Part shown: positions 18,894-28,476 of the stretch, piece after piece
How positions within the stretch are numbered: position 1 is the first letter of the stretch
Layout of the letters: every line of letters begins with the position of its first letter
Source of the DNA: Ancylobacter mangrovi
GTDB taxonomy: Bacteria > Pseudomonadota > Alphaproteobacteria > Rhizobiales > Xanthobacteraceae
Assembly: GCF_024752355.1 (NCBI RefSeq)
Contig: NZ_JANTHZ010000003.1
Location: 124,001-188,000, forward strand
Direction: 5' to 3'
DNA: 64,000 bases
Notes under the pieces: model-generated
What the model saw: only the letters and a program-made list of their open reading frames with translations
Database searches by the model: none
Told to the model about the DNA's origin: nothing
Program-made: the position numbers and the translations under genes

Positions 18894-19394
18894 ATGGCCT
18901 CGCCCGTCACCGGCCCGATCGACGAGCATCCCGGCCGCCCGGTCACCGGCCGCACGGTGCTGGTCTGGTTCGTCGGCTTCTTCGGCGTCGTCTTCGTCGC
19001 CAATTTCTTCCTGGTGCGCGAGGCGCTGACCACCTTCGGCGGGGTCGAGACCGAGAGCTCCTACCAGGCGGGCCTGCTGTTCAGGCAGGAGAGCGAGGCC
19101 GCGGCCGCGCAGGCGGCGCGGCACTGGAGCGTCGACGCGCATATCGAGCCCGGCCGGATCGAGGTCAGCGCGAAGGACGCGCAGGGGCTGCCGATCGTCG
19201 GCACCGAGCTGGCGCTCACCCTCCACCACCCGACCGACCGGCGCTATGACGAGAAGCTCACCCCCGAGCCGGTCGGGCCCGGCCGCTGGCGGGTGAGCGA
19301 CCACATCGCGCCCGGCCAGTGGGAGCTGATGATCGAGCTGAGCCGGAACGGCGAGCGCCAGTTCCGCTCCGCCAACCGCATCCTGGTGAAATAG
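18894..19394 (+). CDS. ccoH: cbb3 oxidase assembly protein CcoH/FixH
   Basis: CcoH is a single-span inner-membrane factor needed for stable cbb3 oxidase. The 166-residue protein has a short cytoplasmic start, one helix (about 22-42, VLVWFVGFFGVVFVANFFLV) and a periplasmic beta-rich domain with SYQAGLLFRQE (about 60) and DHIAPGQWELMIEL, typical of FixH. AAGGGAG precedes the ATG. It ends 2 bases before ccoI, indicating translational coupling. Confidence 0.93.
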   Translation: MASPVTGPIDEHPGRPVTGRTVLVWFVGFFGVVFVANFFLVREALTTFGGVETESSYQAGLLFRQESEAAAAQAARHWSVDAHIEPGRIEVSAKDAQGLPIVGTELALTLHHPTDRRYDEKLTPEPVGPGRWRVSDHIAPGQWELMIELSRNGERQFRSANRILVK

Positions 19395-19396
19395 GC

Positions 19397-21780
<2,384 letters not shown>

Positions 21781-21784
<4 letters not shown>

Positions 21785-21972
21785 CCGTGCTGCTCTATCT
21801 GGTGCCGGCGGCGCTGAGCCTCGGCCTTCTCGGCCTCGCCGCCTTCATGTGGTCGCTGCGCACCGGCCAGTATGACGATCTCGACGGCGCCGCGGTGCGG
21901 GTGCTGAGCGACGACGATCTTCACGACGACGATGCCCGCGACCCGCGCCCCCATGGAGCCGGGCGGCGATGA
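21781..21972 (+). CDS. ccoS: cbb3 oxidase maturation protein CcoS
   Basis: This 63-residue protein has one N-terminal membrane helix (about 3-24) then WSLRTGQYDDLDGAAVRVL, the family signature, and an Asp/His-rich tail (SDDDLHDDDARDPRPHGAGRR). CcoS is needed for insertion of heme and CuB into CcoN. It overlaps ccoI (ATGA at 21781) and the next MFS gene (ATGA at 21969), so ccoI-ccoS-MFS are translationally coupled. The acidic/His tail might bind copper, but that is inference. Confidence 0.92.
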
Positions 21973-23138
21973 GCGCGGACGGGCTGTTCGAGGATTACGA
22001 GGCGCGCGCCGGGCGGCTCGCCTGCGCCTGCCCGGAGGATGCCCCCCGCGCGCTGCGCCGGCCGATCGGCGAGGGGCGGCTCGCGGGCGGCTTCGCGCTG
22101 GTGGTGCTGGCGCAGGCGCTGACCCTCGGCGTGCTGCCGCTCGCCGGCGCCATGCTGGCGGCGGGCCAGAGCTACGGGCCGGTGCCGCTGGGCGCGCTGC
22201 CGCTCGCGGCCTTCCTCGCCGGTGCGGCGGTGGCGAGCCTGCCGGCGAGTTTCCTGCTCGACACGTTCGGCCGGCGCGCGGGCTTCGCGCTCGGCGCCAG
22301 CCTCGGCGTCGCCGGGGGCGTGGTGTGCGCCTATGCGATGACCGTGGCGGCGCTGCCGCTGCTGGTGGTCGGCGCCGCCTGGCTCGGCGCGGCGCAGGGC
22401 TTCGGCATGTTCTATCGCCACGCGGCCGCCTTCGGCGCGGGCGCGCCGGGACGCGCCGGCGCGGTGGCGCGGCTCCTCGGCGCGGGGGCGCTGGCGGGTC
22501 TCGTCGGCCCGCTGCTGGCGGGCGGGGCTGAGGCGCTGGCCGCGCCCTACACCTTCGCGGGCACGCTGCTGCTTGCCGCCATCGCCCAGCTCGGCGCGCT
22601 CGCCTTCGCGGTGAGCCTGCCGGAGGCGCGCTTCTCCCATGCCGACCTCACCGTCGAGGCAATGCGCGCGGCGACGCCGGCCGCCGGGGTGCCGCGCGCG
22701 CTCGGCTGGCGGGCGATGGCGGCGCCGCTCGCGCTCGGGGCGCTGGCCTGGGGGGCGATGACCTCGGCTATGGCCGGGGCGCCGCTCTCGCTCGCCGGTT
22801 GCGGCATCGGCGTCCCGGCGATCTCGGGCTTCGTCGCCTGGCATGTGGTGGCGATGTACGCACCCGCGCTCGCGGGCGGCTGGATCGCACGCCGGATCGG
22901 CGCCGCCCCGCTCGCGCTGCTCGCGCTCGCTGGCTGCCTCGCCGCGGCGGCGATGGTGCGGCTGCTGCCGGAGGCGGCGGGCATCGTCGCGGCGTTCCTG
23001 GCGGTCGGGGCGGGCTGGTCGCTCGCCACCCTCGCCGCCACGCTGATGCTGCACGAGCGCGGCGCGCCCTCGCGGGCACAACTCGCGCTGCACGACGGCG
23101 CGCTGCTCATCGCTGCGCTGGCCGGGGCGCTGGTGTAG
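21969..23138 (+). CDS. ccoA: MFS-type copper importer, CcoA-like
   Basis: This 389-residue protein has about twelve hydrophobic segments and an N-terminal cytosolic part with CACPED (residues 18-23). Two paired motifs stand out: M264-TSA-M268 and H292-VVA-M296. As I recall, Rhodobacter capsulatus CcoA, the MFS copper importer required for cbb3 assembly, has essential MxxxM (233/237) and HxxxM (261/265) motifs; the 28-residue spacing between the first Met and the His is identical here. Translational overlap with ccoS places it inside the cbb3 assembly operon, which supports copper supply. CcoA is often encoded elsewhere in the genome, so this linkage is informative. Confidence 0.85.
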   Translation: MSADGLFEDYEARAGRLACACPEDAPRALRRPIGEGRLAGGFALVVLAQALTLGVLPLAGAMLAAGQSYGPVPLGALPLAAFLAGAAVASLPASFLLDTFGRRAGFALGASLGVAGGVVCAYAMTVAALPLLVVGAAWLGAAQGFGMFYRHAAAFGAGAPGRAGAVARLLGAGALAGLVGPLLAGGAEALAAPYTFAGTLLLAAIAQLGALAFAVSLPEARFSHADLTVEAMRAATPAAGVPRALGWRAMAAPLALGALAWGAMTSAMAGAPLSLAGCGIGVPAISGFVAWHVVAMYAPALAGGWIARRIGAAPLALLALAGCLAAAAMVRLLPEAAGIVAAFLAVGAGWSLATLAATLMLHERGAPSRAQLALHDGALLIAALAGALV

Positions 23139-23447
23139 CAGCGCCGGCCCGGGACGGCACGACACCGGAGAGCATTGCCGGCGGCCGAAGCCGGCAGTCG
23201 GACGTCTTTCCTTGTCGGCGATCGCGCGCGGCTCCGGCGCGGCCTTTCCATCCCTTCAGCTTTCCGAAAAACCGGGAGCGAGATTCCTTCCGCCGGTCAT
23301 GAACCTGCGTCGCGCCGGATGTGCCTCGATCGTGCGCCGATGACTGCCGGCCTTCGTTGGAAGCCCCGTCCGGCTCCGGGAAATCAGCGTCGGTCGAATA
23401 CGGGACCCACGGGCTGCGCGCGCCTCTTCTTGACCCTCTCCTCATTT

Positions 23448-23473
23448 TATGTAAGTGATCGTTCACATACATA
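23448..23473. promoter_or_regulatory. Inverted repeat, candidate TetR operator
   Basis: TATGTAAGTGA and TCACATACATA flank TCGT; the 11-base arms are reverse complements with one mismatch. The site is 40 bases before the start of the three-domain gene whose last four bases overlap the TetR gene at 26923, so autoregulation by that TetR protein is likely. The surrounding 374-base gap (23139-23512) also holds a weak 7-bp hairpin (23176-23196) after ccoA and no gene. Confidence 0.7.
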
Positions 23474-23512
23474 AGGGCAGCGCGAGGGCGGCCTGATGGG
23501 GGAGGACGGTTC

Positions 23513-26500
23513 ATGTTCACGCGGCTGATGGCGGCGCGGCGTTTCGCGCCGCTGTTCTGGTGCCAGTTCTTCTCGGCGTTCAACGACAATTTCGTGAAGA
23601 ACGCCATGGCCTTGCTCATCCTCTACGGGCTCGCGGTCGAGAATGGCGGCGCCATGATCACGCTGGCCGGCGGCATCTTCATCCTGCCCTTCTTCCTGCT
23701 CTCCAGTCTCGGCGGCCAGCTCGCCGACCGCTACGACAAGTCGCTGATCGCGCGGCGGCTGAAATTCGTCGAGGTCTGGGTGGTGCTAGTGGCGAGCGCG
23801 GGCTTCGTCATGCAGTCGCTGCCGGTACTGATGGTCGGCCTGTTCCTGATGGGCTGTCTCAGCGCGCTGTTCGGGCCGGTGAAGTACGGCATCCTGCCGG
23901 ACCATCTCGCCAAGGACGAGCTCGTCGCCGGCAACGCGCTGGTGGAGACCGCGACCTTCGCCGCCATCCTCGCCGGCACGGTGGGCGGGGGCATCGCCAT
24001 GACCCACACCGGCGACTGGGCGGTGGCCGGCTTCACCTTCGCCTTCGCCATCGCCTCGTGGATCTTCGCGCGCAACATTCCGCCCACGCTGGCGGCGGCA
24101 CCGGACCTTGTGATCGACCGCAACATCTGGCGCGGCACGCGGGCGCTGATCGGCGAGCTGCGCCGGCGCAAGGCGACCTGGCAGGGGGCGCTGATCGTCT
24201 CCTGGTTCTGGCTGGTCGGCGCGGTGGTGCTCGCCCTGCTGCCGACGCTGGTGAAGGACGATATCGGCGGCGGGGAGAGCGTGGTGACGCTGTTCCTGGC
24301 ATTGTTCACCATCGGCGTCGCCATCGGCTCGACGCTGGCGGCTAAGCTCTCCGAGGGGCGGATCGTGCTCGCGGTGGTGCCGTTCGCGGGGCTGACGATG
24401 GGCGGGTTCTGCCTTGCCCTGGCGGCGCTGATCGGCGCCCATGAGCCGGCGGTGCCGGAGCTCGGCTGGTACGCCTTCCTCACCTCGCCGATCGGGCTCG
24501 AGACCGCGCTGGCGCTGGTCGGGCTCGCCGCCTCGGGCGGCGCCTTCGTGGTGCCGACCTTCGCCTATGTGCAGGCCGAGGCGGGCGAGGAGCAGCGCGC
24601 GCGGGTGATCGCCGGCACCAACGTGCTCAATGCCGCCTTCATGGTGGCCGGCGCGGTGTTCATCGCCGCGCTGCAGTTCGCCGGCCTCTCCGCGCCGGTG
24701 CTGGTGGCGCTGATCGGCCTCGCCAGCCTCGTCGTGGCGGTGATGGTGGGGCGCGCCTTCCGCGGCCATGTGATGCGCGACCTGATCCGGCTGGTGTTCA
24801 AGGTGCTGTTCCGGGTCGAGGTGAAGGGGCAGGAGCACCTGTCCGCCTACGGCCCGCATTCGGTGATCGCGATCAACCATGTGAGCTTCCTCGACGCACC
24901 GCTGATCATGGCGCTGCTCGACAACGACCCGATCTTCGCGGTCGACGCGACCATCGCCAAGCGCTGGTGGATCAGGCCGTTCCTCAAGCTGGTGCGCGCC
25001 TTCCCGCTCGACCCGACCCGGCCGATGGCGACGCGCGACCTGATCCGGCTGGTGCGCGAGGGCGAGCAGCTGGTGATCTTCCCCGAGGGGCGGATCACCG
25101 TGACCGGCTCGATCATGAAGATCTATGACGGCTCGGCGTTGGTGGCTGATAAAGCCGAGGCGCCGGTGATCCCGGTGCGGATCGAGGGGCTGGAGCAGAC
25201 CTATTTCTCGCGCCTGACCACCGACCAGACCCGCAAGCGCCTGTTCCCCAAGGTGCGCGTCACCATCCTGCCGCCCAAGCGGATCCAGATCGACCCGGAG
25301 CTGATCGGCCGCCGGCGGCGGCGCGCGGCCGGGGCGGCGCTCTACGACATCATGTCCGACCTCGTATTCGAGACCAGCCATACCGGCATCACCGTCTACC
25401 AGGCGGTGGAGGAGACGGCGGTGCGGCTCGGCAAGGGGCGGACCGTGGTGGAGGACCCGCTCGGCAGCAGCCTGACCTATCGCAAGCTGCTGATGGGGGC
25501 GAAGATCCTCGGCGACAAGCTCGCCGCCGAGACCGGCCCGGGCGAACGCGTGGGCGTGCTGCTGCCCAATGCCGCCGGCATCGCGGTGGTGCTGATGGGC
25601 CTGTCTCGCCACGGCCGCGTGCCGGTGATGCTGAACTACACCGCCGGGGCGGTGAACCTCGTCGCGGCGTGCAAGGCGGCCGAGGTGAAGCTGGTGATCA
25701 CCTCCACCACCTTCGTCGAGAAGGCACGGCTGGAGAGCGAGGTGGCCGAGCTTGCCCGCCATGTGCGCATCCTCACCAGCGAGGAGCTGCGCGGGCGCGT
25801 GACCGGTTTCGACAAGCTCGCCGGCCTGCTGCCGACCCCGGCGCCGAAGCCCGTGAGCCCGGACGAGCCGGCCTTCATCCTGTTCACCTCCGGCTCGGAG
25901 GGAAGCCCGAAGGGCGTGGTGCTTTCCCACCGCAATATACTGACCAACGTCGCGCAGGTGGCGGCGCGGATCGACTTCTCGCCCGCCGACATCATGTTCA
26001 ACGTGCTGCCGGTGTTCCATTCCTTCGGGCTGACCGGCGGGCTGGTGCTGCCCATGGTCTCGGGGCTGAAGACTTTCCTCTATCCCTCGCCGCTGCACTA
26101 CCGGATCATTCCCGAGATGGTCTACGCGACCAACGCCACCGCCATCGTCGGCACCGACACCTTCCTGATGGGCTATGCCCGCACCGCCAACCCTTATGAC
26201 TTCCGCTCGCTGCGCTTCGTGGTGGCCGGGGCCGAGCCGGTGAAGGCGGAGACGCGGCGGGTGTGGATGGAGAAGTTCGGCCACCGCATCCTCGAGGGCT
26301 ATGGCGTGACCGAATGCGCCCCGGTGCTGGCGGTGAACACGCCGATGTTCAACCGCGCCGGCACCGTCGGGCGGCTGCTGCCGGGCATCAACTACCGGCT
26401 CGATCCGGTGCCGGGCATCGACGAGGGCGGGCGGCTCAACGTGCATGGGCCGAACGTGATGCTGGGCTATCTGCGGGCCGAGAAGCCGGGCGTGATCGAG

Positions 26501-26926
26501 CCGCCGGTGGGGGGCTGGTACGACACCGGCGACATCGTGGCGGTGGACGATGAGGGCTTCGTCGCCATTCGCGGCCGCGCCAAGCGCTTCGCGAAGATAG
26601 CCGGCGAAATGATCTCGCTGGCGGCAGTCGACGCGATGGTGGCGGCGCTGCGGCCCGATGCCGAGCACGTCGCGGTCGCGGTCCCCGACGCCAAGCGCGG
26701 CGAGCGCGTGATCCTGCTTACCACCGCCTCCGACCTGACAAGGGCGGCGCTGCAGGCGCATGGGCGCGAGCTCGGCGTGACCGAACTGATGATCCCGGCC
26801 GAGATCCTGCCGATGGACGAGCTGCCGCTGCTCGGCTCGGGCAAGGTGGACTTCACCAAGGCGCGGGTGAAGGCGCTTGAGGTCATCGCCGCGCGCGGCA
26901 GGGCGCCGGTGGGAGAGGGCGCATGA
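23513..26926 (+). CDS. Trifunctional MFS-acyltransferase-acyl ligase (LplT-PlsC-Aas type fusion)
   Basis: This 1137-residue protein joins three domains. Residues 1-420 are an MFS transporter resembling lysophospholipid flippase LplT (FWCQFFSAFNDNFVKNA start, LADRYDKS loop). Residues about 430-620 are a PlsC acyltransferase with H456-x4-D461 (HVSFLD) and FPEGRIT (about 523-529). Residues about 640-1130 are an AMP-forming acyl-ACP/CoA ligase with FTSGSEGSPKG (about 791-801), GYGVTECAP and YDTGDI. In E. coli, LplT and Aas together import and reacylate lysophospholipids, so membrane lipid repair is the probable role. It overlaps the tetR gene by ATGA and has a candidate operator upstream. Confidence 0.88.
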   Translation: MFTRLMAARRFAPLFWCQFFSAFNDNFVKNAMALLILYGLAVENGGAMITLAGGIFILPFFLLSSLGGQLADRYDKSLIARRLKFVEVWVVLVASAGFVMQSLPVLMVGLFLMGCLSALFGPVKYGILPDHLAKDELVAGNALVETATFAAILAGTVGGGIAMTHTGDWAVAGFTFAFAIASWIFARNIPPTLAAAPDLVIDRNIWRGTRALIGELRRRKATWQGALIVSWFWLVGAVVLALLPTLVKDDIGGGESVVTLFLALFTIGVAIGSTLAAKLSEGRIVLAVVPFAGLTMGGFCLALAALIGAHEPAVPELGWYAFLTSPIGLETALALVGLAASGGAFVVPTFAYVQAEAGEEQRARVIAGTNVLNAAFMVAGAVFIAALQFAGLSAPVLVALIGLASLVVAVMVGRAFRGHVMRDLIRLVFKVLFRVEVKGQEHLSAYGPHSVIAINHVSFLDAPLIMALLDNDPIFAVDATIAKRWWIRPFLKLVRAFPLDPTRPMATRDLIRLVREGEQLVIFPEGRITVTGSIMKIYDGSALVADKAEAPVIPVRIEGLEQTYFSRLTTDQTRKRLFPKVRVTILPPKRIQIDPELIGRRRRRAAGAALYDIMSDLVFETSHTGITVYQAVEETAVRLGKGRTVVEDPLGSSLTYRKLLMGAKILGDKLAAETGPGERVGVLLPNAAGIAVVLMGLSRHGRVPVMLNYTAGAVNLVAACKAAEVKLVITSTTFVEKARLESEVAELARHVRILTSEELRGRVTGFDKLAGLLPTPAPKPVSPDEPAFILFTSGSEGSPKGVVLSHRNILTNVAQVAARIDFSPADIMFNVLPVFHSFGLTGGLVLPMVSGLKTFLYPSPLHYRIIPEMVYATNATAIVGTDTFLMGYARTANPYDFRSLRFVVAGAEPVKAETRRVWMEKFGHRILEGYGVTECAPVLAVNTPMFNRAGTVGRLLPGINYRLDPVPGIDEGGRLNVHGPNVMLGYLRAEKPGVIEPPVGGWYDTGDIVAVDDEGFVAIRGRAKRFAKIAGEMISLAAVDAMVAALRPDAEHVAVAVPDAKRGERVILLTTASDLTRAALQAHGRELGVTELMIPAEILPMDELPLLGSGKVDFTKARVKALEVIAARGRAPVGEGA

Positions 26927-27561
26927 GCGCGCCCGCGCGACGGCTGCCGGCGAAACGCATCGCCGAAGGCGGATCGGCGGGCCGGCCCGCTCCCCGGCGC
27001 GGGCGCGACGGCACGGCCACGCGCGCGCGCATCGAGGCCGAGGCGCTGCGGCTGTTCGCGCAGAAGGGTATCGACGGCACCTCGGTGCGCGACATCGCGC
27101 AGGGCGCGGGGGTGAGCGAGGGCGCGCTCTACCGGCACTTCGTCTCCAAGGAAGAGCTGGCGCGGGCGCTGTTCCTCTCGCGCTACGCGGCGCTGGCGGG
27201 GAAGATCTGCGCCATCGACGCGCGCGAGGCGACGCTGGCGGAAAAGCTCGCCGCGGTGGTCGAGCTCGCCTGCGCGCTGTTCGACGCCGAGCCGGCGCTG
27301 TTCGCCTATCTGCTGATCCACCAGCACGATCATCTCGCCCATGTGCCGGAGGCGCCGGAGGCGAATGTGGTGACGGCGGTGGAGCGGATGCTGGCCCGCG
27401 CGGGCGTCCCCGCCGCGCGCGCGACGCTGGCGGGGGCGATGGCGCTGGGCTGCGTGGTGCAGCCGGCGGTGTTCGCGCTCTACGGCCGGCTCGACGGCCC
27501 GCTCGGCGCCCGCGCCGGCGAGATCGCCCGGGCGGTGGAGGGGATCGTCGAAAAAATATAA
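26923..27561 (+). CDS. TetR/AcrR family transcriptional regulator
   Basis: This 212-residue protein has a basic Ala/Arg-rich N-terminal tail and a TetR helix-turn-helix at about 32-80 (TRARIEAEALRLFAQKGIDGTSVRDIAQGAGVSEGALYRHF). The C-terminal ligand domain is unassigned. It overlaps the preceding lipid gene by four bases, so both are made from one mRNA, and the inverted repeat at 23448-23473 is the natural autoregulatory target. A fatty-acyl or lipid ligand is plausible from context but not shown. Confidence 0.92.
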   Translation: MSAPARRLPAKRIAEGGSAGRPAPRRGRDGTATRARIEAEALRLFAQKGIDGTSVRDIAQGAGVSEGALYRHFVSKEELARALFLSRYAALAGKICAIDAREATLAEKLAAVVELACALFDAEPALFAYLLIHQHDHLAHVPEAPEANVVTAVERMLARAGVPAARATLAGAMALGCVVQPAVFALYGRLDGPLGARAGEIARAVEGIVEKI

Positions 27562-27597
27562 GCTAAGATAATTTTATATATTATCTAAGTATCGTGT

Positions 27598-28134
27598 TCA
27601 GAATATAGACTTTCCATTAAGTCTAATTTGCTTGAGTGTAACTACAGAATTCCTTATTTCTGTTTTAACTTCTCTTATTAGGCCGTCGATTTCTGCGATT
27701 TTTTTGCTATTTTCTTCTTTTGTCTTGGAATTGTCTAGTTCATACAATCTATTTTGCCAACCTACAGATCGTTTTGACGCATATAGTGCTTCGTAAAAAT
27801 AATTCCTTATACGTTCAGCTTCTTCGCTCCCCCCGATTATCGCAAGCCATTCCAAATTACGATCTACGACATTCGTAACTGTCTCTATACGTGAAGTATA
27901 TTCAAACCAAATTTCATTCCTATTTTCATAATGCGAAATCAATTTATCCAACAATTGTTGAATATGGCGGCCATGTTCTTTGAAAATGGCTCTTGCCGTG
28001 TCTCTACGATCTCGTGCGTGAAGTCTCTGTTGCCAAACGAGCGCCGACATCGAGCCCACAGCGGCGAGGACTCCGCCGATGACGGCGCCAAGGAATGCTT
28101 CATTGGATATCAAAGACCAAACTGATTCGATCAT
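27598..28134 (-). CDS. AT-rich orphan gene: membrane-anchored coiled-coil protein of unknown function
   Basis: I do not recognise this 178-residue protein. It has one N-terminal membrane helix (about residues 12-33, NEAFLGAVIGGVLAAVGSMSAL) then WQQRLHARDRRDTARAIFKEH and a mostly helical, charged body with NRLYELDNSKTKEENSKKIAEIDGLIREVKTEI near the end, suggesting a coiled coil. Three sampled 60-base lines give 27-38% G+C against about two-thirds for the neighbours, so it is probably acquired. It lies between tetR and ybaB and is read toward tetR. No phage, transposase or integrase gene is adjacent. Confidence 0.75.
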   Translation of the reverse strand: MIESVWSLISNEAFLGAVIGGVLAAVGSMSALVWQQRLHARDRRDTARAIFKEHGRHIQQLLDKLISHYENRNEIWFEYTSRIETVTNVVDRNLEWLAIIGGSEEAERIRNYFYEALYASKRSVGWQNRLYELDNSKTKEENSKKIAEIDGLIREVKTEIRNSVVTLKQIRLNGKSIF

Positions 28135-28143
28135 GCAATCATT

Positions 28144-28464
28144 TTAGAACAGCTTCATCCCCGGCGGGATCGGCAGGCCGGCGGTGAGTTCCTGGGTCTT
28201 CTCCTGGATCAGCCGCTCGCCCTTGCTGCGTGCTTCCGTGTGGGCGGCGACGATCAGGTCTTCCAGGATCTCCGCCTCATCCGGGTTCAGCAGGCTCGGG
28301 TCGATGGCGATGGCCTTCAGCGTGCCCTTGGCGGTGAGGCGCACCGTCACCATGCCGCCGCCTGCCGCGCCTTCGACCTCGGTGGCCTCGAGATCGGCCT
28401 GCAGCTGCTCCATGCGGGCCTGCATCTCCTTCACCTTGGACATCATGCCGAGAAGGTCTTTCAT
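28144..28464 (-). CDS. ybaB: YbaB/EbfC family nucleoid-associated protein
   Basis: This 106-residue DNA-binding protein begins MKDLLGMMSKVKEMQARMEQLQ, with the family core VRLTAKGTLKAIAIDPSLL, EILEDLIVAAHTEARSK and a GLPIPPGMKLF end. YbaB forms dimers on nucleoid DNA and is usually encoded next to dnaX and recR. Here it follows dnaX by 12 bases on the minus strand, so they are co-transcribed. The AT-rich orphan gene begins 9 bases after its stop, so a foreign gene now takes the position where recR is often found. Confidence 0.95.
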   Translation of the reverse strand: MKDLLGMMSKVKEMQARMEQLQADLEATEVEGAAGGGMVTVRLTAKGTLKAIAIDPSLLNPDEAEILEDLIVAAHTEARSKGERLIQEKTQELTAGLPIPPGMKLF

Positions 28465-28476
28465 GGGGGCTCCTGA

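Noticed and set aside
23786-26761. Minus-strand open frame of 991 codons
   Set aside because: Antisense to the MFS-PlsC-ligase gene, low complexity (His/Arg/Gln), no motifs.
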